Assembly: GCA_024372495.1 (NCBI GenBank)
Contig: CP099977.1
Coordinates: forward strand, 4,315,867 to 4,379,866
Length of the DNA stretch: 64,000 nucleotides
Direction: 5' to 3'
Source of the DNA: Pseudarthrobacter sp. Fe7
GTDB taxonomy: Bacteria > Actinomycetota > Actinomycetes > Actinomycetales > Micrococcaceae
Numbering within the stretch: position 1 is the first letter of the stretch; each line of letters opens with the position of its first letter. Under the pieces are notes generated by a model. It made no database searches and was not told where the DNA came from. It worked only from the letters and a program-made list of their open reading frames with translations. Below are positions 13,857-22,937 of this stretch, one piece after another. The translations under genes and the position numbers were made by a program.

Positions 13857-15326
13857 TTACCTTCCGATGCTGCGCCGGCGTGGTCGCCGGCGCCGTTACC
13901 ACTCAGGAGACGCCTGGAGGCGTTTACTGGAATCGCCAGCCAGTCGGGCCTGTTGCGCATTTCATAAACAACTTCGTACAGTGCCTTGTCCAGCCACAAT
14001 GCCACAAACAAGGGCGACGTCCGGTCCACCGTGCCGGGGATGACCCCCGCGTACCCCGCCAGGAAGGCATCGGCACAGTCGTCGACCCAGCTGTCCGGCA
14101 CCTGCGCGCCCTCCTGCTCGCGCTGGGCTGCGCCCGCGGCGTAGTCAAAGGACCGCAGCATGCCGACGACGTCGCGCAGGGGCACGTCGGGGATGTTCCG
14201 TTCGGCGATGGGCCGCAGGGGCTCGCCCTCGAAATCGAGGATGGCCCAGCGCGCGCCGCCGCCGGACTTACCTGAGACCTGGAGGATCTGGCCCAGGTGA
14301 AGGTCGCCGTGGATGCGCTGCAGCGGCCCGGCAGGGACGTTGTCCAGCGTGGCCAGCAGGGAGTCCAGTGCTTCGTCGTAAGGTCCGACGGCGGCACGGG
14401 CTTCCGTCCAGGCGGTCCGGACGCGTTGTGCAACAGCAAGCCCGGCCCCCTTGCCTGGGGCCGGCTCGGCCGACTGCCCAAGTGCCTCCGCCAGGCGCTT
14501 GTGAACCGTGGCGGTGGCCGCACCCAGGGCCCTTGCTTCTGCGGTGAAGTCGGTGCCCGAGCGGGCCGCGTCCACCGCCAGCCGCCACGCGTCCCGGCCG
14601 CCGGCGAGGAATTCGTGGGCCACCGCGAGGCTCGCCCTGGACGTACCGGGTGCCTGGTCCGGCGCCGGCGGAAGCATGGCTGCCGTGCCCCAGCCACTCT
14701 CCCCTGACCCAGCCAAGGGTGGCAGGAACCTCCGAGGTACCTGCCTTTGTCAGGGCAGCTCCCACTTCAATCTCGGGGTTGGTCCCGTCGGAAAGAACCC
14801 GGAAGAACTTCACCATGGCCGCGGACTCGCCGTCGTCCACAATGACGGAACTGTTGGACTGCTCGCCGGAGAGCACCTTCACAATTCCCTTCGCCGTGGG
14901 AAGCCGGTGTGGCCCCTCCACGCGGAATCCGGTTGCGGTGCCGCTGGGTGCCTTCTCTTCCTGGCGGATCAGCTCCAGCCAGGCGCCCACGAAGTCGGGG
15001 TCATGGACGGCGTCGTAAACCCACGGGCGGGTGGGGTCCATGCCCGCGGCTTCGCCCACCAGCGCACGCTCCATGCCCCCTGCCGGGGCCGGCCGGAAGC
15101 TCAAGGGAACCTGGACGACGGCGGTGCGCGGACCGCCGTCGGACCCCTTGGTGGTCACGTTGAGGAGGAACACGGCGAGCGCCGCGTGGCCGCTGGGGTC
15201 CGTTAGGCCCAGGCTGCCTGCCTGGGAGATGGCGAAATCCGGGGTCTTGACCGGGAACCAACGCTGCTGCGGCAGCCATTCCTTGAGCAGCGCGGTGAGG
15301 GCGGGGGTGAGGATTGGCTGGTTCAT
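13857..15326 (-). CDS. mak: Maltokinase (Pep2/Mak), frameshifted
   Basis: It phosphorylates maltose to maltose-1-phosphate with ATP, supplying GlgE. Two overlapping frames make one protein of about 490 aa. The N-terminal part contains LLKEWLPQQRWFPVK and IVKVLSGEQSNSSVIVDDG. The C-terminal kinase part contains the catalytic RIHGDLHLGQILQV and ILDFEGEPLRP, typical of aminoglycoside-phosphotransferase-like maltokinases. The break lies near 14688-14691, a C run after GWVRGEW. The ATG start lies 1 bp after the treS stop. The end is uncertain: the frame runs without a stop through the glgB start, whereas TAA (13857-13859) and TGA lie in the two other frames. Either one more indel hides the stop or the two proteins are fused. 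Confidence 0.85.
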
Positions 15327-15327
15327 C

Positions 15328-17121
15328 TCAGTTCTCTATCGACAGGATGGGCATGGCCTGGGTGTAGGGCGACGAAGGGTTGGACCCCGCCGACCGCATC
15401 CGAAGCCAGAAGAAATCGTGGCTTCCGATGGTCAGGGTGAGGGTGCCGTCATCACCAATTCCGGGGAATATCTGTCCGCCAAAGACATCGCGGAGCCCCC
15501 TGCCGGCATATTCGGGAATTCGCAGCGTGGCGGCGACCGGGTGCTGGGAGAGGTTGAAGGCGCAAAGGATGATCTCGGCGTCGGCGCCGGCAGGGTTGCC
15601 GTCGGGCAACTCCCGCAGGTACGCCAGGACGGCGTCGTGGTCTGCTTCCACGTGCTTGAACCCGCCCAGCCCGAACGCGGGGTGGTTCTTGCGGACGCTG
15701 AGGATCTGGCGGGTCCAGCGCAGCAGGGACCCGGAGTGGGCGGCCTCAGCCTCCACGTTGGCCATGGCGTAGTTGTATACCAGGGACTGGATGGGCGGCA
15801 GGTAGAGCTTGCCTGGATCCGCGTGGGAGAACCCGGCGTTGCGGTCCGGGTTCCACTGCATGGGGGTACGGACGGCGTCGCGGTCCTCGAGCCAAATGTT
15901 GTCCCCCATGCCGATCTCGTCCCCGTAGTACAGGAACGGGCTGCCCGGAAGCGAGAGGAGGAGCGCGTTGATCAGTTCGATCTCGGCCCTCGAATTATCG
16001 AGCAGGGGCGCCAGCCGGCGCCGGATGCCGATGTTGGCGCGCATGCGCGGGTCAGGCGCGTACCAGCCCAGCATTGCCGCTCGCTCATCGGAAGTGACCA
16101 TTTCCAGGGTCAGCTCATCGTGGTTGCGGAGGAACGTGCCCCATTGTGCGCCTTCGGGGATGTCCGGGGTGTCGCGCATGGTCTCGATGATGGGGGCTGC
16201 CTTCTGGTCGCGCAGCGCGTAGTACAGGCGGGGCATGATGGGGAAGTGGAACGCCATGTGGCACTCGGGTTCCTCAACGGTGCCGAAGTACTCCACCACC
16301 TCGTTGGGCGGCTGGTTCGCTTCGGCGATGATGACGCGCCCGGGATAGCTTTCATCCACCATTTCCCGCAGCCGGCGGAGGAACTCGTGGGTGGCGGGAA
16401 GGTTCTCGCAGTTTGTGCCCTCTTCCTCAAAGAGGTAGGGGATGGCGTCTGCCCGGAAACCGTCGATCCCCTGGTCCAGCCAGAACCGGACGACGTCGAA
16501 GAGGGCGTCGATCACCTTGGGGTTCTCAAAGTTCAGGTCCGGCTGGTGGCTGAAGAACCGGTGCCAGAAGAACTGGCGGCGGATGGGATCGAAGGTCCAG
16601 TTCGATTCCTCCGTGTCCACGAAGATGATGCGCGCGTCCTGGTACTTTTCGTCGGTATCGCTCCAGACGTAGAAGTCACCGAAGGGACCATCCGGGTCCT
16701 TCCGGGACTCCTGGAACCAGGGGTGCTGGTCGGAGGTGTGGTTCAGCGGCAGGTCGATGATCACCCGGACGCCGCGGGCATGCGCTTCCGCAACGAGCCG
16801 CTTGAAATCGCTGATGGTGCCGAACTCGTCCAGGACGGAGTTGTAGTCCGAGATGTCGTAGCCGCCGTCCCGCAGCGGCGACTGGAAGAACGGGGGCAGC
16901 CAGAGGCAGTCCACGCCCAGCCATTGCAGGTAGTCCAGCCGGTCGATGAGTCCGGAGAAATCCCCGGACCCATCGCCGTTGGCGTCCGCAAAGGCCCTGA
17001 CAAGTACTTCGTAGAACACGGCCTTGCGGTACCACAACGGGTCATGCTGAAGGCCAGGCGCATTAAGCTCGAACGTGCTCTTGGGAGTGAAGTGGCCGGA
17101 ACTTTGCGGATTGAAACTCAC
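15328..17121 (-). CDS. treS: Maltose alpha-D-glucosyltransferase / trehalose synthase TreS
   Basis: 597 aa, one unbroken frame. TreS interconverts trehalose and maltose; in this gene set it feeds maltose to Mak and GlgE. It is a GH13_16 protein opening with DPLWYRKAVFYEVLVRAF and NGDGSGDFSGL. Catalytic regions are DLPLNHTSDQHPW, GFRADAIPYLF, VIIAEANQPP and FLRNHDELTLE, with the characteristic YYGDEIGMGDN. The GTG start overlaps the corrected glgE stop (GTGA), and mak starts 1 bp after its stop, so the three are translationally coupled. Confidence 0.95.
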   Translation of the reverse strand: MSFNPQSSGHFTPKSTFELNAPGLQHDPLWYRKAVFYEVLVRAFADANGDGSGDFSGLIDRLDYLQWLGVDCLWLPPFFQSPLRDGGYDISDYNSVLDEFGTISDFKRLVAEAHARGVRVIIDLPLNHTSDQHPWFQESRKDPDGPFGDFYVWSDTDEKYQDARIIFVDTEESNWTFDPIRRQFFWHRFFSHQPDLNFENPKVIDALFDVVRFWLDQGIDGFRADAIPYLFEEEGTNCENLPATHEFLRRLREMVDESYPGRVIIAEANQPPNEVVEYFGTVEEPECHMAFHFPIMPRLYYALRDQKAAPIIETMRDTPDIPEGAQWGTFLRNHDELTLEMVTSDERAAMLGWYAPDPRMRANIGIRRRLAPLLDNSRAEIELINALLLSLPGSPFLYYGDEIGMGDNIWLEDRDAVRTPMQWNPDRNAGFSHADPGKLYLPPIQSLVYNYAMANVEAEAAHSGSLLRWTRQILSVRKNHPAFGLGGFKHVEADHDAVLAYLRELPDGNPAGADAEIILCAFNLSQHPVAATLRIPEYAGRGLRDVFGGQIFPGIGDDGTLTLTIGSHDFFWLRMRSAGSNPSSPYTQAMPILSIEN

Positions 17122-19200
17122 TGATGCATTCTCCTCACGCTGAGGATGTGGGCGGGCTCCACGTGCGGATCAAGCCGCACGTAGTTGTACTCGCCCCACT
17201 CCCAGCTCTGGCCGGAGATCAGGTCGTCCACGTAGAACCCGCCACCCGGGGTGATGTCCTGCGGGTCCAGGCTCCAGGGCCGCCAGGTCCAGGGCCACGC
17301 TGCATTCCTTGGTGACGTGCGGATCCACGTTGACCACCACGATGATGGTGTCCTTGGAGCCGTCGGGCAGGGTCTTGTGCTTGGAGTAGACCACCGTTGA
17401 CTCGTCGGTGCTCTGGTGGACCGTAAGGTTTTGCAGGTCCAGCAGTGCGGGATGGTCCCGGCGGATGTGGTTCAGCCGGGTGATATACGGGGCCAGCGAG
17501 CGCCCGGACTCGGCAGCGGCGTCCCAGTCGCGGGCCTTGTACTCGAACTTCTCGTTGTCGATGTACTCCTCGGCGCCGGGCCGGGCAACGTGCTCGTACA
17601 GTTCATAGCCGGCGTAGACGCCCCAGAGCGGGCTGCCGGTAGAGGCCAGGACCGCTTTGATCCGGAATGCCGCCGGTCCCCCATACTGCAGGTATTCGGT
17701 GAGGATGTCCGGGGTATTGACAAAGAAATTGGGGCGGAAGAACGCCGGGGATTCGTGGCTTACTTCCTCGAAGTAGGTCTCGATTTCCTTCTTGGTGTTG
17801 CGCCAGGTGAAGTAGGTGTAGGACTGCTGGAAGCCGGCCCTGCCCAGTGCGTGCATCATGGCGGGGCGGGTGAAGGCCTCGGCAAGGAACACGACGCCGG
17901 GTACCGCTTTATCCACTTCCGCAATGAGCCATTCCCAGAACCACACTGGCTTGGTGTGCGGGTTGTCGACGCGGAATATCTTGACGCCGTGGCTTACCCA
18001 CAACAGCACAATCCGCAGGATTTCCCGGGAAAGCCCTTCGGGATCATTATCGAAATTGAGCGGGTAGATGTCCTGGTACTTCTTGGGCGGGTTTTCCGCA
18101 TAGGCAATGCTGCCGTCCACCCTGGTGGTGAACCATTCGGGATGGGACTGTACCCAGGGGTGGTCCGGGGCGGCCTGGAGCGCGAGGTCCAGGGCAACTT
18201 CCAGGCCCAGTTCGTTGGCCCGCGCCACGAAGGCGTCGAAGTCCTCGAAGGATCCGAGGTCCGGGTGGATGGCGTCGTGGCCGCCTTCCTTGGCACCGAT
18301 GGCCCAGGGTGAGCCGGGATCGTTGGGGCCGGCCACAAGGGTGTTGTTGGGTCCCTTGCGGAACTGAACGCCGATGGGGTGGATGGGCGGCATGTAGAGG
18401 ACGTCGAAGCCCATGGCGGCCACGGCGTCGAGCCGCTTGGCAGCGGTCCGGAAGTTGCCCGACGTCCAGGCGCCGGTGTTGTGGTCCTTGACAGCGCCCT
18501 CGGACCGCGGGAAAAACTCGTACCAGGCGCCCCGGCCGGCCCGGTCCCGCTCCACGCGGAGGGGATACTTCTCGGATACGGTGACGAGCTCCCGGATGGG
18601 CTGGCGGGCTACGATGTCCGCGATTTCCTGGCTGAATCCGGCCCCGAGCCGTTCCTCCGTGCCGCGGGACTGGTCACCCAGGACTTCCGAGGCGTGCCGC
18701 AGGGCTGCCCGGTCCACCTCGTCCCGGAAGTCTTCCGCGGACGCTTCACCAAGCAGTTTGGCACCTTCGGCGAGCATGAGTTCGACGTCCACCCCGGCAT
18801 CGATCTTCACTTCAGCGTTGTGGTGCCAGGTGCCGTAGCGGTCGTGCCAGGCTTCGATAAGGAAGGACCAGTTCCCGGTTTCCGACGGCGTGAGCACGCC
18901 TTCCCAGCGGTCCGTACCCAGGCCCCGTTCCCCGCGGGGCGGCGCAAGCCGCACGCGCTGGCGCTCGGCACCGGAGGGGTCCAGGAGGACGGCGCTGACG
19001 CCGAGCTGGTCATGACCCTCCCGGAAGGCGGTGGCGCCCACCACGATGGCCTCGCCGGGCAGGGCCTTGGCCGGAAATTTACCGCCCTCGACGACGGGCT
19101 GCACGGCGGTGATGGGAAAACGCCCGAACCGCAGGTCCTCGGTGATACGGCGCTGGGGCATTTTGGTGGATGCTGCACTGGTTCCTGAGTTAGTCGTCAC
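17118..19200 (-). CDS. glgE: Alpha-1,4-glucan:maltose-1-phosphate maltosyltransferase GlgE
   Basis: Corrected length is about 693 aa, normal for GlgE, which adds maltosyl units from maltose-1-phosphate to alpha-glucan. It has an N-terminal immunoglobulin-like domain (EDLRFGRFPITAVQPVVEGG) and a GH13_3 barrel with MPPIHPIGVQFRKG, ALDLALQAAPDHPWV, KIFRVDNPHTKP (nucleophile Asp) and VFLAEAFTRPAMM (Glu). The frame as written leaves the family after DLAALEPG. CAGGCTC at 17268-17274 (plus strand) is a recurrent indel site; dropping one base restores DLAALELDPQDITPGGGFYV and a natural end at 17118. The restored TGA overlaps the treS GTG by 3 bp. Start is GTG at 19200. It is divergent from glgP. Confidence 0.93.
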
Positions 19201-19352
19201 AGGCTCGACGTTAGCGAGAAATGCCCCGGATTGCTAAGCCTGCTCCCTTAATTCCCCGTGCCGCGGCCTAAATTCTTCATGCCCCTGTCATTTACCCAAA
19301 AGAAACCGAAAGCTGGTTCCGGCCGCGCATGTTGTCGGTTAGTGTGACGCAG

Positions 19353-21976
19353 GTGAAGGCAATCCGCAGGTTTACGGTCCGTACAGTCCTCCCCGAACCC
19401 ATTCGGCCCTTGGCCAGGCTGGCCAGCAATTTGCGGTGGTCCTGGCACCGCCCCACGCGGGAACTCTTCGCCGGGCTGAACCCGCGCCTTTGGGAGGAAA
19501 GCGGGCAGGACCCCATCGGGTTCCTGGGCATGGTCAGCCGCGAGGAATTCCAGCAGGCTCGCCGCGGACCAGTCCGTGGTGGACAGGGTGCGCGCCGCCG
19601 AGCAGGACCTTGACCGTTACCTCCAGGAGCCGCGCTGGTACCAGGGCCTGGGCCCGGATGCACCCGCCTCCATCGCCTACTTCTCGCCGGAGTTCGGCAT
19701 CACCGAAGTCCTCCCCCAGTACTCGGGCGGCCTGGGTATCCTCGCCGGTGACCACCTGAAGGCAGCCTCGGACCTGGGCGTTCCCCTGATCGGGGTCGGC
19801 CTGCTGTACCAGGCGGGCTACTTCAAGCAGTCTCTGTCCCGCGATGCGTGGCAGCAGGAGACCTACCCCGTCCTGGACCCCGACGGCCTGCCGCTGACCC
19901 TGCTCCGTGAACCGTCCCCGGACGGCAACGGCAAGGCCCTGGAGATCTCCCTGCCCCTGCCCAACGGGCGCCGGCTGCTGGCACACATATGGCGGGCCGA
20001 CGTCGGACGCGTTCCCCTGCTCCTGCTGGACTCCAACGTGCCGGGCAATGACGACGCCGCCCGCAGCATCACCGACCGCCTGTACGGCGGGGGCGGCGAC
20101 CACCGGCTGCAGCAGGAACTCCTGCTGGGCATGGGCGGGGTCAAGGCCCTGCGCGCCTTCCAGAAACTGACAGGCAGTGCAGCACCTGAGGTCTTCCACA
20201 CCAACGAAGGCCATGCGGGTTTCCTGGGGATCGAACGCATCCAGGAACTGATGTCCGGGGAACAGGCCCTGACCTTCGATGAAGCCCTGGCCGCCGGGCG
20301 CGCCTCCACGGTGTTCACCACGCACACGCCGGTGCCCGCCGGCATCGACAGGTTCGAAATCGCACAGATCAGCCACTTCTTCCAGGCCGGGCTGGCCCCA
20401 GAGGTGCCGGTGGACCGGATCCTGGAACTGGGCCGGGAGAACTATGCGGACGGAAACCCGGCTGTGTTCAACATGGCGGTCATGGGCCTGCGCCTGGCCC
20501 AGCGGGCCAACGGCGTGGCGAAACTGCACGGTGAGGTGTCGCGCGGCATGTTCTCCGCGCTGTGGCCGGGCTTTGACCACTCAGAGGTGCCCATCACCTC
20601 CGTGACCAACGGCGTGCACGTGCCCACCTGGGTGGACAGCCGGATCTCCCAGGCGGCCCGCGACCAGTTCGGCAGCGAGGCGGAAGCGCTGGGTAAATGG
20701 GACCTGGCCTATAACGTCAGCGACGCCGATGTTTGGGAACTCCGCCGCGAAATGCGCGCCGCCCTGGTGGAGGACGTCCGCCGGAGGCTGCGTGCGGCCT
20801 GGAAGAAGCGCGGCGCGGCAGACGCGGAGCCTGGGCTGGACCGACAACGTCCTGGACCCCGACGTGCTCACCATCGGATTCGCCCGCCGCGTGCCCACCT
20901 ACAAACGGCTGACGCTGATGCTGCGCGAGCCGGCGCGGCTGAAGGCACTGCTCCTGCACAAGGAGCACCCCATCCAGCCTGGTCATCGCCGGAAAGTCCC
21001 ACCCGGCGGACGACGCGGGGAAGAAGATGATCCAGGAACTGGTGCGCTTCACGGACGATCCCGAGGTCCGGCACCGCATCGCATTCCTGCCCAACTATGA
21101 CATCGCCATGGCCAGGACCTTGTTCCCGGGCTGCGACGTGTGGCTGAACAACCCGCTGCGTCCATTGGAGGCCTGCGGTACCTCGGGCATGAAGGCGGCC
21201 CTGAACGGCTCGCTGAACCTATCCGTCCTGGACGGCTGGTGGGATGAGATGTACGACGGCGAGAACGGCTGGGCGATCCCCACGGCCAACAACGACGCTT
21301 CCCCGGAGGAGCGGGATGACATCGAGGCCGCAGCGCTGTACGAGCCTGCTGGAGACACAGGTGGCCCCGCGCTTCTACGGCGGGACAGTGTCCGAGGGCG
21401 CAGGCGCTGCCGGGCCTTCCACCACGCGGGGCGAGAAGGTTCCCACTCACTGGGTGTCCATGATCAAGCACACTCTCTCCCACCTGGGGCCGGCCGTGTC
21501 CGCCGAGCGCATGCTCCGCGACTACGTGAACATCCTGTACCGCCCGGCCGCGGTGGCCGGCCGCAGCGCCACCGCCAACTCCTACGCCCAGGCCCGCGCG
21601 CTGGCATCCTGGTCGGCGAAGGTGCGCGGCACCTGGCCCCAGGTCCACGTTGAGCATGTGGACTCGGTGGGAGTGTCAGAGGACCCGCAGATCGGCGACA
21701 CGCTCCAGGTCAACGCCTACGTGGCCTTGAACGCCCTTACCCCGGAGGACGTCTGCGTGGAAGTGGCCTACGGCCGGGCCGAAGAGAACGACGCCCTTGC
21801 GGACATCACCATGATGGAGCCTGCAGGTGAAGGAGGACCTGGGCAGCGGGCGGCACCTGTTCAGCGGTTCGTTGGTCATCGACCGGTCCGGGCCGTTTGG
21901 CTACACGGTCCGCGTCCTGCCGCGGCATGAGGCCCTGGCCTCGAAGGCGGAGCTCGGACTGATCGTCAACGCTTAG
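19353..21976 (+). CDS. glgP: Alpha-glucan (glycogen/maltodextrin) phosphorylase GlgP, five frameshifts
   Basis: Corrected length is about 870 aa, the size of actinobacterial alpha-glucan phosphorylases. It releases glucose-1-phosphate from chain ends using PLP. Landmarks are SNLRWSWHRPTRELF near the N-terminus, IAYFSPEFGITEVLPQYSGGLG, VFHTNEGHAGFLGIERIQEL, and the PLP/active-site region PLRPLEACGTSGMKAALNG near residue 610. The frame is broken five times, each at the same motif: 19554-19560, 20827-20833, 20975-20981, 21342-21348 and 21817-21823. Removing one base at each gives EEFQQLAADQSVVD, DAELGWTDNVLDP, HPIQLVIAGK, YELLETQVAPRFY and MMELQVKEDLGSG. A pseudogene would not decay so uniformly. 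GTG 19353 starts at the conserved VKAIRRFTVRT; ATG 19329 is an alternative. Confidence 0.9.
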
Positions 21977-21995
21977 CCTGCTGGTCGCATAGTAC

Positions 21996-22033
21996 GGCTC
22001 GGCAGGCCTGCTTCCTTGCAGGCCTGCCGAGCC
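21996..22033. terminator. Bidirectional terminator between glgP and barstar gene
   Basis: A perfect 16-bp inverted repeat GGCTCGGCAGGCCTGC with a 6-nt loop, followed by ATTTAAA. It sits 19 bp after the glgP stop and 2 bp beyond the convergent barstar stop, so it can serve both. Confidence 0.85.
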
Positions 22034-22035
22034 AT

Positions 22036-22392
22036 TTAAAGCAGCACTGCGGTGACGGCAAGGTCCTTCCCCGCGTACCGCTCGGCGTCCTGCAGGATCT
22101 CGCAAATGATCCCAAACGACCGGTCAGCGCGGAACGGCGCCGCCACCTGCCACAGCAGCGTGACGGGAGGGGTGCCGTTCCCGCTGATGCTGTCGGCAAA
22201 GTCGTGGAGCGAGTCGTTCAGCGCGTCCAGGTTCACGCCGTAGTGCTCGGGAAAGTCCAGGACCTCGCCGAAGGCTTCCAGGACGGCGCGTTTGCTGTCC
22301 GCCGGCGGGACGATCACGCTGCGGCGCCCGGCGTCGGCCACCTGCTCCTTCAGTTCTTCGAGGGTCCAGGTGTCGCCGGAGAAGATTCTCAT
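22036..22392 (-). CDS. Barstar-family ribonuclease inhibitor
   Basis: 118 aa, the usual barstar size. Family features are IVPPADSKRAVLEAFGEVLDFPEHYGVNLDALNDSLHDF, where the YG-NLDAL-D-L block carries the acidic residues that plug the RNase active site. It is cytosolic, with no signal peptide. It starts 7 bp after the stop of a secreted T1-type RNase, so the pair is one operon. The natural reading is that it protects the cell from its own RNase before export. Whether it binds this particular RNase is inference from adjacency and family. Confidence 0.88.
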   Translation of the reverse strand: MRIFSGDTWTLEELKEQVADAGRRSVIVPPADSKRAVLEAFGEVLDFPEHYGVNLDALNDSLHDFADSISGNGTPPVTLLWQVAAPFRADRSFGIICEILQDAERYAGKDLAVTAVLL

Positions 22393-22399
22393 GGTTGTG

Positions 22400-22888
22400 C
22401 TAGTTGCCTTCCGCTATGTACTTGAACGTTGCGTAGTGGTCCCCGGTGTAGTACATTTCCCCGCCGCTGCCTGCCACGATACGCCGGGCGCCACGGTCCG
22501 ATTCGCCGGGCGTGGGGACAGTGTATTCGCGGTAGTAGCCACGGTCCCGCACAGGCAGGACCCGCTCCAGGTTGCCGAACACCTGGCCATCCTGCCCGTA
22601 CTGGAACGGGCCACCCGCCCGGATCAGCTCCAGCACCCGGCGGCCCTCCGCCGGAAGCGAGGATTCCCGGATTTCCGGCAGGCTCGACGGGTTGGTTCCC
22701 CGGTGTGGCGCTGACTGCTTGGCTGCCGGGGACGTGGCCGTGACGCCTGGTGTGGCCGTGCCGCTGGACGCTGTGCCCGGCGTCGTGCCGTCCGCCTGGT
22801 GACCCAGCAGCCCGGCACCACCGAAGGCCACCATGGCCAGCACCACCAAAGTGGTGAGGAGCAGCGGAAGGATGGAGCGGTTGCGCAT
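22400..22888 (-). CDS. Secreted guanyl-specific ribonuclease (N1/T1, RNase Sa-like)
   Basis: 162 aa. Residues 7-28 are a hydrophobic signal or anchor (ILPLLLTTLVVLAMVAF), followed by a Thr/Ala/Pro-rich linker to about 65 and then a compact RNase domain. Catalytic residues of the RNase Sa/barnase group can be matched: Glu in YYREYTV, Arg in RGARRIV, His in TGDHYATF. The family cleaves single-stranded RNA after guanosine through a 2',3'-cyclic intermediate. The next gene is barstar. Upstream, 49 bp away, glgX ends on the same strand, so the pair may be read through from glgX. Possible roles are RNA scavenging or a toxin acting on neighbours. Confidence 0.9.
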   Translation of the reverse strand: MRNRSILPLLLTTLVVLAMVAFGGAGLLGHQADGTTPGTASSGTATPGVTATSPAAKQSAPHRGTNPSSLPEIRESSLPAEGRRVLELIRAGGPFQYGQDGQVFGNLERVLPVRDRGYYREYTVPTPGESDRGARRIVAGSGGEMYYTGDHYATFKYIAEGN

Positions 22889-22937
22889 GCGGGTCTACCT
22901 GACGGGTGGATGGACTGGAGTCCTGGCTTTGCTGACG

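Noticed and set aside
15031..17124. Long plus-strand open frame opposite treS (697 codons)
   Set aside because: It is the antisense shadow of a fully conserved TreS. In high-GC DNA the complementary frame is often open. No motif or ribosome site supports it.
19353..21976. glgP as a true pseudogene
   Set aside because: All five breaks are the same one-base motif change and the corrected protein is complete and conserved, so sequence error is far likelier than decay.
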